NCBI RefSeq assembly: GCF_032062135.1
Contig: NC_092859.1
Coordinates: forward strand, 104,605,823 to 104,669,822
Direction: 5' to 3'
DNA length: 64,000 bases
Source: Pyxicephalus adspersus
Lineage: Eukaryota; Chordata; Amphibia; Anura; Pyxicephalidae
A program made the translations under genes and the position numbers. Positions 53,621-64,000 of this stretch are shown one piece after another (positions within the stretch are counted from its first letter, which is position 1; every line of letters starts with the position of its first letter). The notes beneath the pieces are model-generated. The model was not told the origin of the DNA. It saw only the letters and a program-made list of their open reading frames with translations, and did not search any database.

Positions 53621-54434
53621 TTTTGTGTAGCTGCTAAAAAACATAAAGAACCATAATCACTAAAACTTTACCTTGCTAAAAACATGCATTTTTGGCCTTG
53701 AAAATTATTTCAACCCCCCCCCCCCAGAAATGTGCACACTTCAAGTCATAAAAACAATGAATATATTTTCACCCATTCTCCTCTGTTTATAAAACTTAAA
53801 AAATATACTGATCATGGGCTCCCGGGACTTTTTAGCCTCTGGATCACTTTCACACAACAGCTAGGAGCATTTGGTACAATTAATAAATTATAAATTAAAT
53901 AATTTTATTATGCGGTTTCAACAAAGTACCTTTTGATCCTGCTATAAAGCTAATACTGAGCTAATCACACGGCTTTAATCGATGACTACAAGCAGCCATT
54001 GCAACAATAATTTACTATTTTTCATATAAGAAAACATGTCCAGAGTAATGACGAGGCAAAGAGATTGCAACAGATCAGTTGCTTTCTTGCTGTAAAAGAC
54101 ATATTATTGTTATCTATGTATAGTACAATTGGAAACACCACACTATTATGTACCACTAGTGGCACCGTGCCTTGCTGTACATATGAGAGATAAAGGTCAG
54201 TATTTCAGTGAAGAGTTGCTTTGTGGGAAATAAGTAACTCTAGTATCAGCAACCAGTAGCAGATACACAGAAAGCATGGTGAATTGGTTCCTTTGTGACT
54301 GCATGTGTTCCAGTGCACATTTTACAGAAAATAATAATCTAAATTTTAATCTGATACTAGAGACAGGTTGAAAAAACAGAGCAGACTTTGCAGTTCAGGC
54401 AAGTTTCTTTTACTTGTATTCTACACTAAATAAT

Positions 54435-54636
54435 GTTCATCCACAAAATCACTAAAGTACGACTTAAACACACAAGTCCTGGTCTACCTGAGAGACCACT
54501 TCATGCTGTGTCTTGCTGAAAAGGGGAGACAAATAGCTACCACTTGTAGATGTACATAAATAGATTTGACTTCATAAATTGCATAAAAAACAGGGACAGG
54601 AATAACATTTTAAAGATACATAGATTCCATTTATTA
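54435..54636 (+). repeat. Duplicated segment, copy 1 (abuts gap)
   Basis: 202 bp starting gttcatccacaaaatcacta that matches 57577-57775 in the same orientation with only a few substitutions and one 3-base insertion. The match stops at the assembly gap. An 11-bp direct repeat tacactaaata lies just before the block (54422-54432) and just after the gap (55369-55379). Confidence 0.95.
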
Positions 54637-55368
54637 NNNNNNNNNNNNNNNNNNNNNNNNNNNNNNNNNNNNNNNNNNNNNNNNNNNNNNNNNNNNNNNN
54701 NNNNNNNNNNNNNNNNNNNNNNNNNNNNNNNNNNNNNNNNNNNNNNNNNNNNNNNNNNNNNNNNNNNNNNNNNNNNNNNNNNNNNNNNNNNNNNNNNNNN
54801 NNNNNNNNNNNNNNNNNNNNNNNNNNNNNNNNNNNNNNNNNNNNNNNNNNNNNNNNNNNNNNNNNNNNNNNNNNNNNNNNNNNNNNNNNNNNNNNNNNNN
54901 NNNNNNNNNNNNNNNNNNNNNNNNNNNNNNNNNNNNNNNNNNNNNNNNNNNNNNNNNNNNNNNNNNNNNNNNNNNNNNNNNNNNNNNNNNNNNNNNNNNN
55001 NNNNNNNNNNNNNNNNNNNNNNNNNNNNNNNNNNNNNNNNNNNNNNNNNNNNNNNNNNNNNNNNNNNNNNNNNNNNNNNNNNNNNNNNNNNNNNNNNNNN
55101 NNNNNNNNNNNNNNNNNNNNNNNNNNNNNNNNNNNNNNNNNNNNNNNNNNNNNNNNNNNNNNNNNNNNNNNNNNNNNNNNNNNNNNNNNNNNNNNNNNNN
55201 NNNNNNNNNNNNNNNNNNNNNNNNNNNNNNNNNNNNNNNNNNNNNNNNNNNNNNNNNNNNNNNNNNNNNNNNNNNNNNNNNNNNNNNNNNNNNNNNNNNN
55301 NNNNNNNNNNNNNNNNNNNNNNNNNNNNNNNNNNNNNNNNNNNNNNNNNNNNNNNNNNNNNNNNNNNN
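54637..55368. other. Assembly gap (732 N)
   Basis: Unknown sequence next to a locally duplicated segment. Any open frame reported over it is an artefact. Confidence 1.
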
Positions 55369-56571
55369 TACACTAAATACCTGGGGGTGGGGTAGGTACT
55401 AATAAAGGTGAGGTGGTGTTTCTGCTACTCAACGTTCTCCAAGTTCTGGCCAGAAAGAGGTTGATGGAGTCTTGCCTAGTTGATGTGGAAAGAAGCTAGG
55501 GATAAGTAAGCAGGTATGTTTTTTAATTTCCTTTTTTTGTATTTCCTTTTCATCCTGAGTTTGATTAAATCATCATAGAGAGAGCAGCACCTTGAATAAC
55601 AGGACATTTGTCACAGCAATGGAAGGTCCCCTTTAATAGCAGAGGTGGCATTCAGATACTGCAAAGGTTAGATGGTTTAAAGTAAACTGACAAAGATAAA
55701 TGTCTATTGGTTTCTCTACACTGTGTTTATTATGGACCTTTTTTTTGCCAGGACTGAGTTTTAGGAATGTTTGTAAAATTGCAGTTGTGCACTTTCTAAA
55801 CTGGAACATGAAGCTGAATACAATTTCTCTAAATCAGGTGCAGAAGGATAAAACTTCACAAACTGAAAATATAAAATGTTTTAGAAAGGAGACTATTTAT
55901 TTAGCATTCTGCCTCAAGAAATTCAATTTAACTTAAATTTTCCAGCTGTCTGACATAAGACATAAGCTTACGATAACAAAGCCAGAACCTTTCAAGTATG
56001 ACTTATTTCCATTCATTCAGATAATGAGGCATTCAAAGAGCAAGAGAATGTAAAATGAATTATCGTTTTGTTTACTAAGGTAATAGAGAATAAAATACTG
56101 ACATTGTTAGACATAACAAATACTGTGCAGTTGAGAAAATAGTAAACCATTGTTTACTGTATCTTATAAATCCTAATGCTCTTCAGCCCTTGCATACTAA
56201 TAAATGTTTAAACAAATATGCCTATGTTAAGTATTGTATTTAAAATATGCCTTATCTGCATAATAAAATTATTACCTTAACTGGAGTGTTATACAATTTA
56301 AGTCAGTGATTTTATTGATGTAAAGACTCCAAGCAAATGCAGAAAAAAATATTAAATTTACAAAAAACGCTCATGTTTTCAAGTAGACTGTCAGCACTAT
56401 GCCACAGATTTGGCAACACTTGCCAATTTTGTCAGGGTCTACTCGCATGCAGATATTCCATATAAACATGATGAGCAGACACATATACCAATAATGACTG
56501 TTTTGGAATTTATTAACTCTTATGACGTAAGGGTATTGTAAGGTATATATGGATATTATAAGTTAGGTTAG

Positions 56572-56935
56572 TTAAAGGGTAACTTTCAGTAAAAAAAAAT
56601 GTTTATAGTTGGAAAGAGGTCAATCCATTCGTGTTTCTAGAGCAATCAGTCCCGCGCTGTCCCTCCTTCCTTCTTCTTTCTGGGGTGGAATGGACACTGG
56701 GAGCCACCATCTTATGCTTTTGTCACCTGATCTCGCACTGCGCAGGTGGGAGATCAGGTGACATGTAATAAAAAAAAAAGTGCTGATCTCACTGCTCATG
56801 CATGAGATTGTAATTTTTTTCTAATTCCAGGAATGCCCCTGGAACAACCCGTAGGCCTTCTTGAAAACGGGACATATGTATCTTCAAGACTGAAGAGGAG
56901 GGGCCTTCTCTTCAAATAAGTAACAATTAGTAAAA
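56572..56935 (+). mobile_element. Possible diverged TTAA-type MITE
   Basis: Starts TTAA then agggtaactttcagt. Contains ggtgggagatcaggtgacat and ctgatctcactgctcatgc, resembling the ctcgcatgcgcagcgagat part of the element at 60160-60634. The right boundary is unclear. Confidence 0.4.
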
Positions 56936-57576
56936 AAATAAAAATAAAAAAAATATTAAAAAATTTATGATAGCCAATGTTTTGTCTGCAAAGGCTATAA
57001 AGATTCCCCGCCTCTAAACAACCTTTCAAGCTGGTAGCGAGGTTCTCCAAACCATATGGTGCTATATCACAACCAAAACATGTCCTCACACAAGATGTTT
57101 GAACCTTCACCATACGTCTGCGAACAACATCTAAATTGTGAATAACTCAAAGGGATGAAATGCCATGATGCCAAAAAAGCAGCAGATATATCTGACAGCA
57201 GCAGGTGCTTGAAAATGCCCAGAGGATTAGAAAATACCCATTGTGCTGCATATCATACAACGTGGAGAAAAAAGGTTTATACTTTTGTAACGCGATGGAT
57301 ACAGTGTTCCCAGCAGATCCCATGGGAGAAGTGTTGCTAGCTTTTTGGAGACATTTCATTCTAGTGAAAATCAGTATTTATCAGAGATATCTCATTGATG
57401 GCACACCACTTGTCAGATACTGGCACTAACAGATTTTAACTGAGCTCAAAACTAAAGTGAGTTTTGGGGCAGCATTAAGATCCTATGCTTTGAGATATAA
57501 ATGTGTTCTGCAGCAGAAATACTGCTTTCAAAGCAAACCTACTTGCTGACCATGAACTTATCTTTGGTAAAGATGA

Positions 57577-57775
57577 GTTCATCCACAAAATCACTAAAGT
57601 ACGACTTAAACACACAAGTCCTGGCCTACCTGGGAGACCACTTCATGCTGTGTCTTGCTGAAAAGGGGAGACAAATAGCTACCACTTGTAGATGTACATA
57701 AATAGATTTGACTTCATAAATTGCATAAAAAACAGGGACAGGAACATTTTAAAGATACACAGATTCCATTTATTA
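57577..57775 (+). repeat. Duplicated segment, copy 2
   Basis: 199-bp partner of 54435-54636, about 3.1 kb away and about 400 bp from the GuK exon. Similarity to copy 1 starts abruptly at gttcatcc and continues at least to the point where copy 1 runs into the gap, so the true length is unknown. Confidence 0.95.
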
Positions 57776-58077
57776 AGGTGCAATTGAGATGTGCAATCTA
57801 TATATAACCCCAAAGATGCAACAGGAAATTAGTGGAAAATCAGGAGACTCTCTTACATACTTGTCCCTGCAACATGTATCCCAATATGTATGCATCCTCA
57901 TTTTCTATGCTGGAGACAATTAAAAAAGAATAGTATTCCCCTTTACTTCCTGTTTTGGTGCCATTGATTGAGAGTAAATCCCCCCAAATGGAACACTTAC
58001 AACAATAAATAAAATCCATGAGAATTTTACTACATACAATTAAAGCATTTAAATGTTGGTGTTTGATCAATAACCAA

Positions 58078-58079
<2 letters not shown>

Positions 58080-58112
<33 letters not shown>
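58080..58112. repeat. (AT)n microsatellite near GuK exon
   Basis: About 16 AT units, roughly 70 bp inside the intron beyond the donor of the GuK exon at 58183. Probably length-polymorphic. Confidence 0.97.
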
Positions 58113-58115
<3 letters not shown>

Positions 58116-58159
58116 CAAATTTGAAAATATCAATTGTTTAAACCAGTTAAAATTATTTA

Positions 58160-58324
<165 letters not shown>

Positions 58325-59426
58325 TTAATTACTAGATCTCTATTTTTAATTTAACGTACATTGTAACCCTTCTTACATTTTACAGTACCAAGGGAACGCT
58401 GTGATGTGTTTAGAAATTTTTTAACGTTAAACTGGTAAATCTTTTGGTTCATTCTGTGTTTCCCAAACTTTGGTCATTAGTATAACACCTTGGAGGGGTC
58501 CAAATACCACATTTATAAGCCAGTTATGGCATTTTCTTCTTCAATGTTACACACACATTCAGCTCAGCAGACAAAGTACACCCTGTCCAATACTTGCCAC
58601 TACAGAATATATTCTCCCACAAAGCTTCTTACACATATTTTACTATTTTGGGAACACCGGGTTAGAGCATAAAGTAAACTGCTAATTACACAGTTCAAAT
58701 ATATTAAGGTTTACTATTTTTCTTTGTTTTTGTAATTTTGGCCAGCCATTCTTGTACAACACAAACCTCTGGTAAATCATTACAGGGTCTCATGATTAAA
58801 CAGTACTGAGTAAAAAAACAACAAAAAAACATATTTGAGTACAGATCTACCTCAAAGCCTAATTAAACCCTTAGTTTCAATATGCTTAATAAATCTGGAT
58901 GCATTCATTACAACAAAAGATGTTTATTGTCTTACAGTTCATTTGCTTTCTAAAGCATCCACAACCTGCATTCTGGGTCATTACCATTTTCTATGGCAGA
59001 TCTATGGAAATAGGAAAAAATAGCTATTTCTGTTTAATTGTCTGATGACTGAAGATAGAGAAGTGACATGGGAAGTTGCATGAGGAAATTAGTGAATCAC
59101 CTGCAGAAGTGCATAATTAAAGGGAATTATACATCCTTTAGAAGATAAAACAAGGAAAGTAAGCTTTGTCATCATATCAGAGCTTCTGATGGGTGAGATG
59201 AGTAAAAGTACAGATTCACTCAAATTCAATGAACAGCAAAGGCAAAGCTGTAGGTTTGGCTTATATATCTCATAATATTTTCAAACACTTTCAAAAGTTT
59301 ATCTTTACCTAAAGATTTTTGGGTTAGATGTACTTTAAAGTTTTCTTGAACCCTCAGTTTGAATCTGCTAAATAAATCTGGATGAATTAGGTGTTTTGTG
59401 CCTTATAGTTCATTTGCTTTCTAAAG

Positions 59427-59696
59427 CAGTGGTCACCGACCTTTTCGGACTGACAGACCACTAAATTTACCGACTACAGACCGCGCATGCGCAGGGAGCC
59501 GGGTGTCACTCAAGGGGGAAGAAACTTCCCCTTTAGTGACATCTTATTGTTAGGGTTGTGTCTCTGGACTTCCTGCCTGCGATCTGTAGGGGGGACGTGG
59601 TCTGTACCTCTGGCTTTCTAATGACCGCACTCGGGGGTGCACCAGCCAGAGCCGTGGACCACCAAAATATTTGGGCGGACCGGTTGGCGGCTGCTG
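59427..59696 (+). mobile_element. hAT-like MITE with 8-bp target duplication
   Basis: Starts cagtggtcaccgacctttt and ends ggttggcggctgctg. Flanks are ttctaaag (59419-59426) and ttttaaag (59697-59704), one mismatch, as expected for a hAT 8-bp target duplication. It matches 15961-16280 in reverse orientation. Carries gaccgcgcatgcgcagg. No transposase. Confidence 0.85.
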
Positions 59697-59785
59697 TTTT
59701 AAAGCATCCAAAACCTATGTATAAAAGCCTGTCGCTCTGCTGGCGGTGGAGTAGGACCTAGTGTTGGGGGAAAAAAGTAAACACC

Positions 59786-60115
59786 AACAGAGCTGCGTAA
59801 TATGTTGGCGCTATATAAATCCTGTTTAACCACCTGAGCGTTACACTGACGTCTAGATTTCTGTACCAAAAGCGTTACAGGTTTTCATGAAATTTTAGAC
59901 CTGTAACTTACAGAAGTATGTCCGAATAGGGGTCTAGTAGATATAATGAATATAAAAAATACGGACCCGACGCTGGATGAGCACAGCGGGACCAGGTAAG
60001 TGAGATTTTAATATAGTCGGAAAAGTACGGGGTTATCGATAGTTGCAAATATTTTTTGCACGGAAAAGTACGGGGTTAGCGGTTGGGAGGTTAATATTAA
60101 TATTAATAATAATAA
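59786..60115 (+). mobile_element. SINE tail interrupted by TTAA element
   Basis: The phrase gctgcgtaatatgttggcgc then tatataaatcctg (59792-59825), also present near 10231-10265, is a repeat tail that normally runs into (TAA/ATA)n. Here the tail stops at TTAA (59826-59829) and continues at TTAA (60091-60094) with tattaatattaataataata. Confidence 0.8.
59826..60094 (-). mobile_element. TTAA-flanked MITE, 261-bp core
   Basis: The core 59830-60090 starts CCACCTGAGCGTTACACTGA and ends GGTTGGGAGG, with intact TTAA on both sides. It is a reverse-orientation, internally deleted relative of the element at 43247-44632: it contains gtctagatttctgtaccaaa, gacctgtaacttacagaa and gacgctggatgagcacagcg. Confidence 0.88.
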
Positions 60116-60155
60116 CACCAACACACAATGAAGGTCCAGGGCTAATGTTTAGTAA

Positions 60156-60638
60156 TTAAAGCAGATCTGAACTAATTTTTTTACTTTACATAAAATAGTA
60201 GAAAACCCTTTTATATAAGGTAAAAACAACCTCATTTTTCAAACCCTTAAACCTTTAAAACCCTTAAAAAAAAAAAAAAAAAGAGTAAAGTTTCTTCCCA
60301 CTGTGTATAGGAGCACAGAGGCGTCTGGTTGCTCCTCCCCGATCCTGGGCATGCGCAGAAGGAGCCTTTCCTTCAATGGGGAAAAAAATGCAGATCTCTC
60401 GCATGCGCAGCGAGATTGGCACTCTTTTTTTCCCCCCATCTATGTCACCCGATCTTGCGCCTGCACAGTGAAGGAGGAAGAAGGTCAAAGAAGATGACAG
60501 GGCCCGGCACTTTCTCCGTGCCGGGACAAAGCAGGATACCGGGACAACGCGGGACCCGATCCAGGAACCCCACAGATGGATCAATGGATCTGAAAAGATA
60601 AAGGTGAGTTTTTTTTTCTCAGTTTACTTCTACTTTAA
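60156..60638 (+). mobile_element. TTAA-flanked MITE, AGCAGA/TCTACT ends
   Basis: TTAA at 60156-60159 and 60635-60638, core 60160-60634. The left end AGCAGATCTGAAC and inverted right end AGTAGAAGTAAAC are weak inverted repeats. Contains an imperfect hairpin around acataaaatagtagaaaacc and a GC-rich middle with gcatgcgcag motifs, ending gggacccgatccagg and gagtt. Related pieces lie at 11398-11518 and 25846-26232. Short open frames across the GC-rich part are not genes. Confidence 0.75.
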
Positions 60639-62495
60639 CAGAACTAAAGCTTCCCATGGATTAAGGAGCCCTGGCTCCATCTCAGCAGGGGGCATAAACC
60701 TCTGCAAAGTGATCACTGCTTCCACATTGAGAGAAAGGGTCTACACACTATCCTGCACACCTTTTGAATCTAATGCTCTCTGGAAAGTATTTACCCATTT
60801 AAAGGCTTCAATGTACAATGCAACAATATATTGTATTAGTTATCACCTTATCATCATTTTTATACTGCATTCACATCTTGCAAAATGTAGTCTTCATGGC
60901 CATGCAAGGTAACACATGCAGGCAAGACAATATTTATTATTATTTAATATTATTTAATATTATTTAAAAAATAATTTAACAAAGTTGGAAAATACTAGAG
61001 ATCCCAAAGGAATCATATGCAAGCTCATACAAATATTATGCTAATGGTGCCTGAAATTCGCTGAGCTGAAAATCCCCATGGTCATATCCTAAAGAAAAGC
61101 TCACCACCGAACCACACGTATGTTTTGCACCTGAACATCCAGCTATACTAAGGTGAGATGCTGAAAATAGATCCAGAGGGGAAACAGATATTTTTCTGGT
61201 AAATTACATGGCTAGCGGAGCTGCAAACATAAAAAACAGCATTCTGACCAATCTAAATAATAGGGCCATTACATATTGTTAAATGCATTTCAGAATATAC
61301 TTTAGTTAGTTATACTTCAGGGCTCCAGCAAACATTGACAAATATAATAATGAAGTCAATAAGTAGTAGAAAACTGCTGCAAACTTTTAGTTCACATGTA
61401 CTAAGTTTTACCTAATGCTTTTATCTGTACTTATATGCAGCAACTTGCTGCAGTTACATACACGAAGTCCCCTGGACCGATCAAATTCCCAAGTCACAGA
61501 AGCACAAATTTAAAGATATGTACAATAATAAAACTAACTGAACTTCATTTAATCATACCAGTATGTTTTAAATTTTGGAAGGAAAATGAAAATAAAAATA
61601 AGAACAGAATGAACACTTAAACAGAATCAAAGGAGCCACCATATTTATTTATTACAATTATTAGGACAAATTTAGGTTGGCTCTTCTGCCGTTTACTTTA
61701 GTACTTAACTGAACTGACAATTATTCATACTTCTGATGGTCCCTCAGCCATAAAGAGTCTATTGCTGCCATGTCCTAATCAGCTGGCAGAATCAAGTTTA
61801 ATTTTCATTTAACTGAGTGGCTTGAAGGTGATGTGTGTTTTACAGCGACACTTCTCTATTTAATGTGAAGCCAAATAGCTGTCAATATTAATAAAACATT
61901 CCAGGCTTTAACAGATCTACTTTAGAACTGTGTGTGAAACTCTGGTGTTATAAGAAAAAAGGAATATTGCCTCCATCAATCTAAACTGCAAAAGAAAGTG
62001 TAAAAGAAAAAAGCTCCTGAATAAAACATCCCCTGGCAACTAACATGCTCTTGCAAAAAAGTAGTGGATTAAAATATGCCTCTGCTTACTATTCATACAA
62101 ATAAGCCTGCTTTTCACAGCTTTATCAGTATGTAATAGATGTTCTCTCTACAGCTCCATTTGCTGTTGTTGATTATCATCCTACACTGGCATTGCTTCCA
62201 GTGGTTATTCCTAAATCTCGCCTACGGACACTAAACGCACATTGAAGAAATGACTACACTGTACTAAAAGGAAAAACTACAACAATAATGACAAGTATGG
62301 GGACATGCTTGAATACTGTTTTGGTAATAATATTAATGCAAGGTCAGCAAGGTAATCTTTTATTAGTCCTAATTTAAAGTCAAACTGTATTGTATTCACA
62401 GGAAAAAAGGTTTACGTTTTAAAGTACTAATGCTGTTGGCAATTGAGAGTACAGAGAAAATTCCCTTCATATAATGCCTAAAGTAACTGGGAGAA

Positions 62496-62618
62496 CAGTG
62501 GTGCCCATAAACTTGTGAGGTTATGTCCTTCTAAGGCATTTCAGGTTTGCTGGATCACCCAGCTTCACTAATGAAAGTGTATCCTCTCCAGCCTGGGAGA
62601 GCTTTATTAAATCAGGCG
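62496..62618 (+). mobile_element. Fragment of fold-back MITE family
   Basis: Contains caggtttgctggatcaccca and gggagagctttattaaatca, matching the right half of 31454-31680. Confidence 0.65.
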
Positions 62619-62628
62619 CATAGAATAC

Positions 62629-63069
62629 TTAAGGTGCGTACACACTTCCAATTTTTATCGTTCAAAACGAACGACGAATGAACGACGAACGATCGATTGG
62701 GCAAAAATCGTTCGTAAAAAAAGTAACCAACGACGCCGACGAACGACGAAAGTCGTTGGAAACAAACGACCGGACCGGCGGATCGGATTGGACGACGATC
62801 GTTGACCATCGTTCGTGTGTACGATCGTTCGTTGATCGTCCATGGTCTGAGCATGCGTAATGAACGAACGTTCGTTCACTTTCCTGTCGTGCACATAGTT
62901 CCTCTATCGCTCAAACGATCGTATCTATTGTGTGTACAATATCTACGAACGATCGTGTCGTTATCTCTATGTGCAGGATCGGTGCTATACGATCGTTCGT
63001 AGATATCGTGCAGAATCGTTCGTCGTTCGTTTTCCAACGATAATAATTGGAAGTGTGTACGTAGCTTAA
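62629..63069. mobile_element. TTAA-flanked palindrome-rich MITE (433-bp core)
   Basis: TTAA at 62629-62632 and 63066-63069. The ends GGTGCGTACACACTTCCAAT and, inverted, GCTACGTACACACTTCCAAT differ at only two positions and are followed by T/A and atcgtt, giving roughly 30-bp inverted repeats. The inside is packed with cgaacgatcgt, tcgttcgt and gacgacg. CpG content is high, so CpG decay is slight and the insertion looks young. There is no transposase. The frames on both strands are Arg/Ser/Asp-rich consequences of the CGA/TCG repeats. Confidence 0.9.
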
Positions 63070-64000
63070 TAAAATTATCTTGCTCTGCCGTTCTACAACC
63101 ACTACTAAACAAAAAGCTTGATCATTCTCTATCTTTACTAGCAGAAAGTAACGGTGGGAAAGGTTGGAATGTTGTCAAATGTAAGGACAACCTGAGACAA
63201 TATTCCTACTACTCATTACAGAAACACATCTGCAATGCAAATACATGTAAATGTGTTGAGGGTTACCATTACTGTACAAATTATTTTAAGCATCTAATAT
63301 TTTCCCAATTATTTTGGTATCCAAACCTTGAATATTTTTGTTTTCTTTTCATGTTTGAATTTTGGTTATGTAATTATTCTTATGTAAATACCATATTTCA
63401 TCATTTTTAAAAAAAGTCAAAGTAGATGCTGAATCTCACAGTTTCAACTGCAAGGAAGAGCACATAGTTTAAATACTCCACATCTGGTATGCATATTTTA
63501 GCTGTGACCATTAAATGATTCTGTGTGCTGAGTGGCACTGGTAAAGTGTAGCTCTTCCATCGTGTTCTGCCGTCTGATCTCCTGGGAAGTGTGTCTGATT
63601 AAAATGACACTGTCATATGCCCCAAGCAAATCAGACACGTTTGAAAGAAATTCTATGGAGACAGAAACAAGAAGTATCTCTAAAATCTAGAGCATAGTTG
63701 TGCTCTGCGAATACATAACACTAGCAATATCAATGTTATATAGTTGTGATCTATATAGGATGATAACATTATAAATGTTTCATGATTTTTGGTAGGCCAA
63801 CCTAGGGGACATGTTCAAAATTCATATATTCCAGTCACATTCAAAACAAGGCAATCTGCCTAAGCTCTACCCCTGAAGAGCCCCTTATACCCTTTTAATG
63901 TTTCTTACGATTTAAAATTGTGTTATATTGTCTCGTCAATCATTATTATTGCTTTGCAGGAGAGATATATTTGCTTCCACATTCCATCCAACCAATAATA

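Noticed and set aside
54537..55395. Two open frames of about 280 codons
   Set aside because: They consist almost wholly of N positions across the assembly gap.
62612..63112. Arg/Ser-rich frames of 60-80 codons on both strands
   Set aside because: They arise from CGA/TCG palindromes of the TTAA element.

Overview
The window is a piece of vertebrate nuclear genome, most probably from an anuran amphibian. It is AT-rich, almost entirely intronic, and dense in short non-autonomous transposons. The frog assignment is inference. It rests on a dispersed repeat at about 35351-35780 whose wording I recognise from frog genomes, on repeated SINE tails, and on many TTAA-flanked MITEs. No bacterial, organellar or viral gene is visible.

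One protein-coding gene runs through the window on the minus strand. It is MAGI2, the synaptic and junctional scaffold with guanylate-kinase-like, WW and PDZ domains. Four internal coding exons can be placed to the base with matching splice sites and phases: 58183-58302 (second half of the GuK-like domain), 38306-38521 (acidic linker), 37226-37439 (linker plus first half of WW1) and 21503-21582 (second half of WW1). The reading frame continues across all three complete introns (19,661, 866 and 15,643 bp). The start, the N-terminal PDZ, the first half of GuK, WW2 and the later PDZ domains lie outside the window or could not be found.

The rest is intron and repeats. From low to high coordinate: an LTR-like block (8.37-8.99 kb); a TTAA-flanked element with a triplicated 61-bp unit (13.2-14.1 kb); hAT-like MITEs (11.5, 14.1, 16.0, 29.8, 33.3 and 59.4 kb); SINE-like copies (27.6, 40.4, 53.4 and 59.8 kb); decayed LINE reverse-transcriptase fragments (29.5 and 47.3-48.1 kb); a 1.39-kb TTAA-flanked element carrying an array of five near-identical hairpins (43.2-44.6 kb) with two shorter relatives (39.9 and 59.8 kb); a second TTAA family rich in ACGATCGT palindromes (62.6-63.1 kb); and two assembly gaps (26233-26277 and 54637-55368). 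The larger gap sits inside a local duplication.

The most unusual structures are the five-hairpin array, the palindrome-saturated element at 62.6 kb, a TTAA element inserted cleanly into a SINE tail at 59.8 kb, and the gap-bounded duplication at 54.4/57.6 kb.
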